DNA from: Streptomyces sp. HUAS 15-9
Lineage (GTDB): Bacteria > Actinomycetota > Actinomycetes > Streptomycetales > Streptomycetaceae
Assembly (NCBI RefSeq): GCF_025642155.1
Contig: NZ_CP106798.1
Location: 496,001-560,000, forward strand
Direction: 5' to 3'
DNA: 64,000 bases
The notes under the pieces are model-generated. The model saw only the letters and a list, made by a program, of their open reading frames with translations. It made no database searches and was not told the DNA's origin. The position numbers and the translations under genes are program-made. Every line of letters starts with the position of its first letter. Position 1 is the first letter of the stretch. Shown in pieces: positions 11,440 to 19,448 of this stretch.

Positions 11440-12128
11440 GCCCGGTGGCCGGTGTGCTGCAGGACGGCGAACAGCCCCCGGCCGCGGGTGCCGTCCGGCG
11501 CGAGCCAGGATCCGGCGACGTGGCCGGTCGCTCGAAGCGGAGGGAGAGACGGGCTTTCAGGGGCAGGCCGCAGGACCCGCTGCAGGCGGAGGGTCGTGCT
11601 CTGCGGCGCAGACAGTCTGAGTTCGGTGCCGTCTTGATCGTCAGTGGTGATGGTGGTGCTGGTGCCGGCGCTGGTGAAGTCTGTGCAGGCGGAGCCCTCA
11701 CCGGTGAAAGAGCTGATCACCTCAAGGTCGGGGACGTCGCTGGTGTTTTGGTCCTGGGCCTGGACCCTGCCCTCGATGAGAGCCAGCAACTGGGCCACCA
11801 GCACAGCGTCGTGGCAGCCGTCATAGGCCCAACGCCGACCCAGCACGCCGTGCTCCATGGTGCCGACGAGGGCGTGCTCCGCCCCGTCGAGTGGAGCACC
11901 GCGATAGGTGAGCGGCACCAGGTAGGTGGTCGGGTGAGGGCCAAAGACATCGGCGACCACGATGAACTCGATCCCGACCTCGCCCTGAGGATCGTCCAGC
12001 CGGAAGCCGCCGGCCTTGGCCAACTTCGGTTCGGCCGAGCCACCGCGGTACCACGGACGGGAGGGCAGCCAGGAGGTGAGCAGCTCCAGCTTGGTGGGCT
12101 TGAGCTCGGTGTGATGGATGACAGCCAT
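11436..12128 (-). CDS. Maltokinase N-terminal cap-like domain protein
   Basis: A 230-residue protein resembling the N-terminal cap domain of maltokinase, without the kinase domain. Typical features are the opening IHHTELKPTKLELLTSWLPS, the strand pattern EFIVVADVFGPHPTTYLVPLTYR, and GTMEHGVLGRRWAYDGCHD. Databases often call such stand-alone copies 1,4-alpha-glucan branching proteins, but no glucan-branching catalytic machinery is visible. The ATG at 12128 fits the family start. Its stop overlaps the stop of the helicase remnant on the other strand. Function is unknown. Confidence 0.75.
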   Translation of the reverse strand: MAVIHHTELKPTKLELLTSWLPSRPWYRGGSAEPKLAKAGGFRLDDPQGEVGIEFIVVADVFGPHPTTYLVPLTYRGAPLDGAEHALVGTMEHGVLGRRWAYDGCHDAVLVAQLLALIEGRVQAQDQNTSDVPDLEVISSFTGEGSACTDFTSAGTSTTITTDDQDGTELRLSAPQSTTLRLQRVLRPAPESPSLPPLRATGHVAGSWLAPDGTRGRGLFAVLQHTGHRA

Positions 12129-12196
12129 GCCGAAGGTTGCCTTTCCCAGTCATCGCGGACGGTGGGTACCGGGGCACCGGCCTGGTCGGAGGATGC

Positions 12197-12631
12197 TCAG
12201 TCGAGACAGAACTCGTTGCCCTCGACGTCCTGCATCACGATGCACGACTCGTTGTCGTCATCGGCGAGCAGCAGTTGCACGCGTACCGCGCCGAGCGCGA
12301 TCAGCCGTGCGCACTCGGCCTCGAGCGTGGCGAGGCGCTCTTCACCCACGAGCCCGGTGCCGACCCGCACGTCAAGATGCACCCGATTCTTGACGACCTT
12401 CCCTTCGGGAACGCGCTGGAAGTACAGCCGCGGGCCCACGCCTGAGGGATCACTGCAGGCGAACGCCGCCCCCTGCCGCTCAGGGGGCAGCGAGCGATCG
12501 AAATCGTCCCACGTGGCAAACCCCTCCGGTGGCGGCGGTACGACGTACCCCAACACCTCGCACCAGAAGCGGGCGACGCGCTCAGGTTCCGCGCAGTCGA
12601 AGGTGACTTGGAACTTCTTGATCGATGACAT
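12197..12631 (-). CDS. VOC-family (glyoxalase-like) protein
   Basis: A 144-residue single-module VOC superfamily protein of the small actinobacterial type: FDCAEPERVARFWCEVLGY at the N-terminus, a central RVHLDVRV strand, and the C-terminal VMQDVEGNEFCLD. The metal/substrate positions are not conserved enough to name a reaction. It lies 68 bases upstream of the maltokinase-cap gene on the same strand and may be co-transcribed with it. Confidence 0.85.
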   Translation of the reverse strand: MSSIKKFQVTFDCAEPERVARFWCEVLGYVVPPPPEGFATWDDFDRSLPPERQGAAFACSDPSGVGPRLYFQRVPEGKVVKNRVHLDVRVGTGLVGEERLATLEAECARLIALGAVRVQLLLADDDNESCIVMQDVEGNEFCLD

Positions 12632-12670
12632 CGGCGCACCATAGCAGGGGGACTGCGTTGCTCAGGCCCC

Positions 12671-12960
12671 GATCCGGTAGACGCCTCCGAGCACTGGACT
12701 CACCGGCAGCAGATCCGCCATGCCATCGGCCACAGCACCGACCCGGAGCCGGGTGCCCTGGCCATGGTCCTCGATACCTTCATGCGGGCCCTGCCCCACA
12801 CACTCCGACGCACGTCAGCACCCATCGGCGCGCAGGTCCAGGTGCCTGTCGAGGGCCCCGCCGGCGGCAGCTGTACGGCGAGTGCCACTGTGGACCGATG
12901 GTCGTTGACCGAAGCGCCGACCGGCCACCCAACCGCGGCTGTACTGCTGGGATACAGAGA
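12671..12960 (+). pseudogene. C-terminal fragment of a mycothiol-dependent maleylpyruvate isomerase-family protein
   Basis: One plus-strand frame without its own start reads ASEHWTHRQQIRHAIG, VLDTFMRALPHTLR and VQVPVEGPAGGSCTASATVD. This matches the C-terminal part of TIGR03083/maleylpyruvate isomerase-family mycothiol-dependent proteins, where WVHHQDIR is the metal-binding helix. The N-terminal DinB-like half is missing and the frame dissolves after about 12960. It sits directly behind the VOC gene in a run of broken genes. Confidence 0.6.
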
Positions 12961-13116
12961 CCCTCACCGGCCTCCTCCCTGCCTGGCACCAACAGCGCCG
13001 GCGGCAGCCTGCCGATCCGGGACCGCACGTCCGGAGCGAAGTCCCGGATGGACGGCCCCCGTTGGGGCAAGAATCAGCTGAGTGCACCGGGGAACGTGCG
13101 GCTGTCTGGGGGGACG

Positions 13117-13786
13117 ATGGATGCTGGTGCGATCGCGACTCGCCTCGCCTCTGGTGTCATCACCCCCTTGGTCAAGAAGATGTTCGTCAGCGAAGGTCCG
13201 GGGGCCGGCCTCGTCGACCGGCCTGTGCGGATCTCCTCGCTGGTGTCGTTCACCGGTGAGAAGCGTCGGCTGACGGACGCGGACCTGCACAAGCTCACCC
13301 GGGCCCTGCTCCGCAGTGCGATGGGGTCCGCCCCCGTCGGTGAGCGGCCCGTCGCGCCGGACGAGGAGGATGCGGTCGCGCCGGCCCTGGCCCGGACCCT
13401 GATGCATCTCGGCGAGCTGGAGATGGACGACGTACAGGCCGTTCAGATGGGCCCGCAGGCGCTGCTCCAGGCATTGAAGGCCGCGGGACCGGACGCTACG
13501 CGCGACCTGTCCGCCGACGCCGCCCAACTCCACGACGCCCTCTTGGCAACGGCGTGCGTGCACATTCTCCATTTCTTCACCCAGCGCTCGACATTTGTCG
13601 CACGTACGCTCGTCGAGCACAGCAGCCGCCGCCCGGGCCGTGGACATTTCCTCGCTGGCCGCCCACCCCAGCCTGCGCCAACTGCGCGTTCCGTCGCACC
13701 AGCCGGTCACGAGCGAGGAGTCGCTCCATGGCAGGGTGCAACTCGCGTCGTACGTACCTGATCCGGGGACGGGCCTCGGCGTGTGA
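13117..13786 (+). pseudogene. Remnant of a NACHT-type NTPase (N-terminal helical domain plus possible LRR-like tail)
   Basis: From the ATG at 13117 (GGGGGGAC just upstream) about 168 codons encode an alpha-helical domain: MDAGAIATRLASGVITPLVKK, GLVDRPVRISSLVSF, HILHFFTQRSTFVARTLVE. I recognise this as the N-terminal helical domain that precedes NACHT NTPase modules in Streptomyces NLR-like proteins. The NACHT Walker motifs do not follow. After about 13620 the frame becomes noise, while the frame beginning at 13595 gives VDISSLAAHPSLRQLRV, like one leucine-rich C-terminal repeat. An internal deletion joining the two ends would explain this. Confidence 0.6.
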
Positions 13787-13788
13787 GC

Positions 13789-14238
13789 TCAGCGTTGGCC
13801 TTCGACAAAGTCCTTGAACTGTTCGAGATCCTGCTGGATCAGATGCTGGATCCTGTCGGACTGGGCGAACCCTTTGGGGCCGCCGAAGGTCTCGCGGGTC
13901 TTCTCCGGGTCGTACTCGACGCGAAGCTGTATCTGCGTGTGCTCGTCGTCGATCGCCCGTACGGTGAACGCGCCCTTGAGATCGGCGCCCTCACCCTTGG
14001 CGGTGTGCCACATCATCACGCTGCCCTGCGCACCGCCCTTGGCACGGTCGGTGAACTCGGCATCGAGTTCTCGCGGTCCCGCCGCCGATTCCAGGGCCAG
14101 ATGTGCTCGGCGCTTGCCCTCTGGTCGCGCTTCCCGGACGCCGTCCACGAACTGCGGAAGGCTCTCCACGCTGTGCAGGTAGTCCCAGGCCACCTCGGCG
14201 GGTACAGCAACGTCGATCTGGTTCTCGATCGTGGACAT
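13789..14238 (-). CDS. SRPBCC-family (polyketide cyclase/START-like) protein
   Basis: A 149-residue helix-grip-fold protein. The N-terminal pattern IDVAVPAEVAWDYLHSVESLPQFVDGV and the C-terminal helix DRIQHLIQQDLEQFKDFVEG are typical of small SRPBCC/cyclase-dehydrase proteins that bind hydrophobic ligands in a cavity. The ATG at 14238 is preceded on the minus strand by GGAGGTG; the longer ORF start at 14286 is less likely. No polyketide genes lie nearby, so a biosynthetic role is not supported. Confidence 0.85.
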   Translation of the reverse strand: MSTIENQIDVAVPAEVAWDYLHSVESLPQFVDGVREARPEGKRRAHLALESAAGPRELDAEFTDRAKGGAQGSVMMWHTAKGEGADLKGAFTVRAIDDEHTQIQLRVEYDPEKTRETFGGPKGFAQSDRIQHLIQQDLEQFKDFVEGQR

Positions 14239-14421
14239 GTGCGACACCTCCGTGATCATCCGCACAGGTAACGGGCCGGTCCCCACCTCCCACCATCGGC
14301 CGTCCGGGGGATGCCCGCACCCGGAGGGCGCCCACGACCACGCGGGGAGCCGCGAAATGCGGTTCGCCGTCAGGCCGGGTGAGGCAGTTGTGCCCTCATG
14401 TCACGCCTTCGCGGTCTCGGA

Positions 14422-15084
14422 TCACGTCGGCCGCACCGCCTGCACATGGCGCAGCCACGGCCGTACGTCGCCGCTGCCGCGCACCTCGAAGCCCGCGTCG
14501 GTGATCAGTCCCTCCAGCAGGTCCACGCGATGGTGTGCCATGGCGTGGCCCGCCCCGCCATGCACCAGGTGGCGGCCGAGCCTGGACTTCGGCGGGCGGA
14601 ACTCGACGACCAGCAGGCGCCCGCCGGGCCGCAGAACCCGGCGCATCTCACGCAGTGCGGCAGGCCGGATCTCCTCCGGCAGGTGGTGCAGCATCAGGCT
14701 GGTGACGACCGTGTCGAAGGCGGCATCGGGCAGGTCGAGGGACTCGGCGATGCCCTCCCGATAGGTGCAGGCGGCACTGCCCGGCCGTGGCTTGCGCCTG
14801 CGGGCGTAGTCGAGGACCGGCGGTGACGCGTCGACACCGGTCACCGCGCCCTCGGGGCCGACCCGCGTGGCCATGTGCCGGGTGAGGTAGCCGGTGCCGC
14901 AGCCCACGTCCAGGACGCGGTCACCGGGCTCGGCTCCGCTGAGCTCGGCGAGGCGGGTGAAAGCGCGGTTACGGCGACCGGCGAAGCACAGGGCGCCGAA
15001 GACTTCGTACGCGCGCGGGGTTGCGATCGTCACGCCAGGTGTGTCCGGGCGCGGCTTGCCTTGCATGAGGTGACCGAGGGACAT
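14422..15084 (-). CDS. Class I SAM-dependent methyltransferase
   Basis: A 220-residue Rossmann-fold methyltransferase. Motif I is VLDVGCGTGYLTRH, followed by the acidic ribose-binding VTGVDASP, motif IV-like FDTVVTSLMLHHLP and the post-motif LRPGGRLLVVEF. A strong GGAGGAGGG site precedes its ATG. It is divergent from a TetR regulator, with two near-identical operators between the starts, so it is very probably that regulator's target. The substrate cannot be told from sequence; ubiquinone/menaquinone or small-molecule O-methylation are both possible. Confidence 0.9.
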   Translation of the reverse strand: MSLGHLMQGKPRPDTPGVTIATPRAYEVFGALCFAGRRNRAFTRLAELSGAEPGDRVLDVGCGTGYLTRHMATRVGPEGAVTGVDASPPVLDYARRRKPRPGSAACTYREGIAESLDLPDAAFDTVVTSLMLHHLPEEIRPAALREMRRVLRPGGRLLVVEFRPPKSRLGRHLVHGGAGHAMAHHRVDLLEGLITDAGFEVRGSGDVRPWLRHVQAVRPT

Positions 15085-15100
15085 GGACCCTCCTCCATAA

Positions 15101-15144
15101 CTTAGTCGCGACTAAGTACCGCTCCTAACTTAGTCGCAACTAAG
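15101..15144. promoter_or_regulatory. Twin TetR operators
   Basis: CTTAGTCGCGACTAAG (15101-15116) is a perfect 16-bp palindrome. CTTAGTCGCAACTAAG (15129-15144) is the same with one change. Their centres are 28 bases apart, between the divergent methyltransferase and TetR genes, as expected for autoregulated TetR repressors. Confidence 0.88.
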
Positions 15145-15168
15145 AGAAACGGCAAGGGGCGGCATAGG

Positions 15169-15831
15169 ATGACGGGCGTGACCGAGCCCCGAGCCCGTAC
15201 CCGGACGCGCCTGCCCGCGGCGCAGCGGCGCGCGTCCATCCTCATGGCCGCCACGGAGGTCTTCTCCGAGACCGGCTACCAGCGGGGCAAGGTCTCCGAC
15301 ATCGCCAGGCGCGTCGGCGTCACCGAGCCGGTGGTGTTCCAGAACTTCGGATCCAAGGCCGCGCTGTACCGGGCGGCCCTCGACCACGCCACCTCAGCAG
15401 TGTCCGAACTCCTCAACCGGGCCGCCGACGCCGGACGCCCGGTCCCCGAGGTCCTGGCGGCCTTCCTCGATCCGGCCCACATGGACCGCTTCCACCAGCC
15501 CGGATCCCACGGGTTCCTCTTCGCCGACGCCACGGCCCTGTCCCACGACCCGGAACTCGGAGACGCCCTCCGCCAGGTCCACCAGCACTTCGCCGACTTG
15601 CTCGCCGACCTGCTCCGCCGCGGCCAGGACGCGGGCGACATCCGCCACGACATCGACCCGCACACCGCGGCCTGGTGGCTCATCTCGCTCTTGGCGGGCC
15701 GTTCCTTCCGTGCGGCAGTGGTCTCCGACCGGGAGACCGTGGAGGCCGCGGTGACGGACATGGCGCTGCGGTCGTTGCTGCCGGAGAGGCACGAAGAGCC
15801 GGAAGCGCCGGAGGAGCCGGACGGCCCCTGA
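15169..15831 (+). CDS. TetR-family transcriptional regulator
   Basis: A 220-residue TetR regulator. The N-terminal helix-turn-helix (RRASILMAATEVFSETGYQ, then VSDIARRVGVTEPVVFQNFGSKAAL) is followed by an all-helical ligand-binding domain. The ATG at 15169 is followed by a possible GTG at 15178; either gives a full DNA-binding domain. It most likely represses itself and the divergent methyltransferase through the twin operators. The C-terminal tail is rich in Glu and Pro. Confidence 0.92.
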   Translation: MTGVTEPRARTRTRLPAAQRRASILMAATEVFSETGYQRGKVSDIARRVGVTEPVVFQNFGSKAALYRAALDHATSAVSELLNRAADAGRPVPEVLAAFLDPAHMDRFHQPGSHGFLFADATALSHDPELGDALRQVHQHFADLLADLLRRGQDAGDIRHDIDPHTAAWWLISLLAGRSFRAAVVSDRETVEAAVTDMALRSLLPERHEEPEAPEEPDGP

Positions 15832-15900
15832 CCCCGCGATCGTCGGCAGCAATGGGACTGCCACCGAGGTGCCCCGTCCCGCCGCCGGGAGAGACCATGG

Positions 15901-15942
15901 AGGCGGGGTACCTGGAGGCGGGGTACCTGGAGGCGGGGGTAC
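15901..15942 (+). repeat. 15-bp tandem repeat
   Basis: The unit AGGCGGGGTACCTGG occurs twice exactly (15901-15915, 15916-15930), followed by a partial third copy with an extra G. It lies just upstream of the PAS/SpoIIE phosphatase gene. No function can be assigned. Confidence 0.8.
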
Positions 15943-16018
15943 GTGCGGTCGCGGCCGGGTTTCGGCCCGGTCCCGGGAGCGGGTCGTACGGCACCATCGG
16001 CTGGAAGGAGGGCCGGCG

Positions 16019-18142
16019 ATGAGCGCCAGCTCATCCGGGCAGCCTCCTGCCGACCTCGGACTGGAGAACAGCGGCCGGCCGGAGGACCGAACGCCGGCGC
16101 CGAGCGGGTTGATGGACCTGCTGGGTGTCGCCGCGGTGCTGCTGGACGCCGAGGGCCGCATCGTCCTGTGGAGTCCGCAGGCCGAGGCGCTCTACGGCTA
16201 CACCGCCGAGCAAGCACTCGGCCAGTTCGCGGCACAGCTGCTCGTCCACGAAGACAACTGGGACTGGGTGATCAAGACATTCGCCGAGGTCATGGAGACG
16301 GGCCAGCCCTGGGCGGGCACGTTCCCCATCCGTTGTGCGGACGGCGGCACACGTCTGGTGGAGCTGCGCAACATGCGCCTGCTCAACGACCACGGCGACT
16401 TCTACGCCCTTGGCCTGGGCGCCGACTCCCCCACGCTGCGCGAGCTCGAGAAGAACGTCGCCCTGTCCACGCGGCTGGTCTCCCAGTCCCCCATCGGCGT
16501 GGCCATCCTGGACACCGACCTGCGGTACGTGACCGTCAACCCGGCTCTGGAGCGCATGCACGGACTTGCCGCGAAGCATCACCTCGGGCGCCACTACCGC
16601 GAGGTCCTGAAGTCCTCGGAGTTCGAGACGGCCGAGGCGGCGATGCGGCGGGTCCTGGAGACCGGGATCCCGCTGGTGGAGGAGTCGACCGTCGTCGGGC
16701 GCACACCTTCCGACCCCGGGCGCACGCATGCGTGGTCGATCTCGGTGTACCGGCTGGAGGACACCCGGGGCCAGGTTCTCGGGGTGGCCGAGTGGGTGGT
16801 CGACGTCACCGAGCGCTACGAATCCGCGCTGGCGGCCACCGAGACACGCCGGCGTCTGGCTCTCATCGCCGCCGGTTCCATCCGCATCGGCACGACGTTG
16901 GAGGTCGACCAGACGGCCCGGGAGCTGGCTGACGTCACCGTGCCCGACTTCGCCGACGTGGTCTCCGTCGACGTACTCGACTCGGTCCTGGACGAGCACC
17001 GCCCCCGGTCCCATACCGGTCCGGAGGTCTTCCGTGCCCTGGCGGTGAAGGTGGCCTATCCCACCGACGCCGAGCTGGCCGCCGACCCACCCGGTGAGCT
17101 CGCGGCGTACGGTGCCGACCGGCTGGCCACGCAGTGCGTGCGCACGGGCCGCCCCATCCTGGTCAGCCACGCCGAGGGCGGTGACCTCAGGCGCATGGCC
17201 CGTGACGACCACGCGGCCACTCTGCTGGCGCGCGCAGGGGTGCACTCGTACCTCGCCGTTCCGCTCACCGCCCGCGGCAACACGCTCGGCTTCCTCGGCC
17301 TCACCCGTGCCCGCGACCCACGTCCCTTCGACGAGGACGACCTCGCCATCGCCGTGGAACTTGCCTCCCGCACCGGGGTGTGCATCGACAACGCCCGCAC
17401 GCACCAGAGCGTGCGCAGCGCCGCCGAGACCCTGCAGCGCAGTCTGCTCCCCGACCTGCCGACGGATCTTCCCGGTCTGCAGGTCGCCGCGCGTTACCGG
17501 CCCGCGCAGGCCGCGTACGAGATCGGCGGTGACTGGTACGACGTGCTGCCGCTGCACAATGCCAGGACGGCGCTCGTCGTGGGCGACGTCATGGGCAGCG
17601 GCATCGACGCCGCCGCCACGATGGGCCGCCTGCGCACCGCCACCGCGGCCTACGCCGACCTGGACCTCGAACCCGCCCAGGTTCTGCAGCACCTCGACGC
17701 GATCACCGGCCGGCTGGAGCAGTACATCGCCACGTGCCTCTACGCCGTGTACGACCCCCACCGCGGTGAATGCCGCATCGCCAGCGCCGGACATCTGCCC
17801 CCGGTCCTCGTACGCGTCGGTCGACGCCCCGCGCTCCTCGACCTGCCCACCGGCGCTCCTCTGGGAGTGGGCGGCGTCCCGTTCGAGAGCACCGCCATCG
17901 AACTCGCCCCCCACGATCAACTGGTGCTGTACACCGACGGACTGGTCGAGACCCGCGACCACCCCATCGACGAGCGCCTCGACACCCTCCTGCACCTCCT
18001 CGAGGAACCAGGCCCACTGGAGGACACCTGCGACCGCCTCCTCCACCGCCTCCGCCACCCCGGCGCCCCCGACGACGTAGCCCTGCTCATCGCCTGCGCA
18101 CGCCCTCTCGGTCCGGATGACCCCGGGCAGGAAGGCCGGTGA
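16019..18142 (+). CDS. PAS-GAF-SpoIIE protein serine phosphatase
   Basis: A 707-residue multi-domain signalling phosphatase. Order: PAS domain (about 25-135, GVAAVLLDAEGRIVLWSP), second PAS (about 150-275, GVAILDTDLRYVTVN), GAF domain (about 290-470) and C-terminal SpoIIE/PP2C domain (about 480-700). The last contains the metal-binding EIGGDWYDV and VGDVMGSGIDAA motifs and LYTDGLVETR. Such proteins dephosphorylate anti-anti-sigma factors. The ATG at 16019 has GGAAGGAGGG upstream; the longer frame from 15869 only reads through the tandem repeat. No HATPase anti-sigma domain or sigma factor lies nearby, so its target is unknown. Confidence 0.92.
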   Translation: MSASSSGQPPADLGLENSGRPEDRTPAPSGLMDLLGVAAVLLDAEGRIVLWSPQAEALYGYTAEQALGQFAAQLLVHEDNWDWVIKTFAEVMETGQPWAGTFPIRCADGGTRLVELRNMRLLNDHGDFYALGLGADSPTLRELEKNVALSTRLVSQSPIGVAILDTDLRYVTVNPALERMHGLAAKHHLGRHYREVLKSSEFETAEAAMRRVLETGIPLVEESTVVGRTPSDPGRTHAWSISVYRLEDTRGQVLGVAEWVVDVTERYESALAATETRRRLALIAAGSIRIGTTLEVDQTARELADVTVPDFADVVSVDVLDSVLDEHRPRSHTGPEVFRALAVKVAYPTDAELAADPPGELAAYGADRLATQCVRTGRPILVSHAEGGDLRRMARDDHAATLLARAGVHSYLAVPLTARGNTLGFLGLTRARDPRPFDEDDLAIAVELASRTGVCIDNARTHQSVRSAAETLQRSLLPDLPTDLPGLQVAARYRPAQAAYEIGGDWYDVLPLHNARTALVVGDVMGSGIDAAATMGRLRTATAAYADLDLEPAQVLQHLDAITGRLEQYIATCLYAVYDPHRGECRIASAGHLPPVLVRVGRRPALLDLPTGAPLGVGGVPFESTAIELAPHDQLVLYTDGLVETRDHPIDERLDTLLHLLEEPGPLEDTCDRLLHRLRHPGAPDDVALLIACARPLGPDDPGQEGR

Positions 18143-18170
18143 GTCGGAGTCCGGTACCGCCCTTCTTTTC

Positions 18171-18613
18171 TCACACCCGCTCGTCCGCCGAGGCTTCGTC
18201 GTCGCTCATTGCGGTGTAGACGGTCACGATCGATGCGATGACGTCCGCCTCGACCGGGCCGATGATCTGCAGCCACGCCAACTCACTCAATCCGTCGAAT
18301 CGGCCGACTCCGCCGGCTGCCCCCTCGGGCCAGGGGTGTGGCGCCCTCGGCAGGTACGTCAGGGAAATCTCGTCGATGAGCAGCCGGAGATCTCCGGGGG
18401 CTTGGACACCGTGGCGTAAGAGAGGCCGGAGAGGGAGATCACGACATCGGGCTTCGACGGCCCTTCCCTGAGCGTGATCTCCGGCGAGTCGTCCTCGTCG
18501 AATGCCTCGAACGAGATCCGGCTGATGAAGTAGCCGACGAGCGGCGCGAGCACCCGCGCGGTGTTCGCGCACCGATTCCTGAACGCGCCTTCCGACTCGC
18601 TGGGATCAGTCAC
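18171..18613 (-). pseudogene. Frameshifted hypothetical protein
   Basis: Two overlapping minus-strand frames make one sensible protein when joined. The first part starts at 18613 (MTDPSESEGAFRNRCANTARVL, then YFISRISFEAFDE and SLSGLSYATVSKPP). The second resumes near 18390 as GDLRLLIDEISLTYLP and ends at 18171. The break falls at a run of five Gs near 18395. It may be a real mutation or a sequencing error. The restored protein would have about 147 residues. I do not recognise a family; no membrane segment or catalytic motif is visible. Confidence 0.6.
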
Positions 18614-18701
18614 AGGCGGAGACCATGAGTCTGGCCGCCACGCGTCGACCAGGTTTGCCGGCGCGGCAGTTGCGCTCCCGCATCAGCTGCCTTGCCGATG
18701 G

Positions 18702-19292
18702 TCAGTGGGACCGGCGCAGCCCCGTGATGAGGATGTCGACCAGTCGGCGTGCGTCGTAGTGGGGGTCGTTCTCCGCGCCGATGCAGAGGTTGCCGACGCC
18801 ACGCATGAGCTCGTAGGCCTTCAGGTCGGAGCGGATCTCGCCGGTGGCGGCCGCTGCTTCGAGCAGTTGGGTGCACACGGGCAGGAGGCGGTCGAGGAAG
18901 TAGGCGTGCAGGGCGTCGAAGCCGACGTTGTCGGACTGCAGCACGGCGGCGAGTCCGTGCTTGGTGACGAGGAAGTCGACGAAGCGGTTGATCCATCGGC
19001 CCAGTGCCGCGTAGGGAGTTGGGCCGGCAGCCAGTAGCGCCGGACCCGCCTCGGCGCAGGCGTCGACCTGGTGCCGGTAGACGGCGATGATGAGATCCGC
19101 TCGCGTCGGGAAATGCCGGTAGATCGTGCCGAGCCCGACGCCTGCCTCGGCCGCGATGTCGCGTACCGGCGCTTCCACGCCTGACGCGACGAAGACCGCG
19201 GCAGCCGCGTCGAGCAGGGTCTCCTTGTTGCGCCGGGCGTCCTTCCGCTGGGCCGGGGCCGCGTGCCCTGCGCCCTCGTCGCCGTCGCTCAT
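18702..19292 (-). CDS. TetR-family transcriptional regulator
   Basis: A 196-residue TetR regulator with a typical helix-turn-helix (RNKETLLDAAAAVFVASG, then VRDIAAEAGVGLGTIYRHFPTRADLI) and a C-terminal domain of the kind often named SbtR-like/TetR_C_33. The ATG at 19292 (MSDGDEG) is preferred over 19376, because the longer form would overlap the operators. It is divergent from an aldo/keto reductase, and I infer that it represses that gene and itself. Confidence 0.92.
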   Translation of the reverse strand: MSDGDEGAGHAAPAQRKDARRNKETLLDAAAAVFVASGVEAPVRDIAAEAGVGLGTIYRHFPTRADLIIAVYRHQVDACAEAGPALLAAGPTPYAALGRWINRFVDFLVTKHGLAAVLQSDNVGFDALHAYFLDRLLPVCTQLLEAAAATGEIRSDLKAYELMRGVGNLCIGAENDPHYDARRLVDILITGLRRSH

Positions 19293-19324
19293 CGCACCAT
19301 TCCTCCGTTGTCGGGCTTGCAAAA

Positions 19325-19365
19325 ACGGAACAGGGTTCCGTATCGTTACCGGAACAAGGTTCCGT
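19325..19365. promoter_or_regulatory. Twin TetR operators
   Basis: ACGGAACAGGGTTCCGT (19325-19341) and CCGGAACAAGGTTCCGT (19349-19365) are two copies of a CGGAAC-N3-GTTCCG dyad, 24 bases apart centre to centre. They lie between the divergent TetR and aldo/keto reductase genes. Confidence 0.85.
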
Positions 19366-19448
19366 TTGCTCATCATGCCAGAGCGGCGAACCCGGCACCT
19401 ACTTCACGCATTGTCACCACGTTTCACCCGCAATGGAGGAACACGGTC

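Noticed and set aside
15901..15942. CRISPR-like array
   Set aside because: Short contiguous tandem repeat without spacers or cas genes.
15869..16018. Longer N-terminus for the SpoIIE phosphatase
   Set aside because: Would translate the 15-bp tandem repeat as GGGVP units; ATG at 16019 has a far better ribosome binding site.
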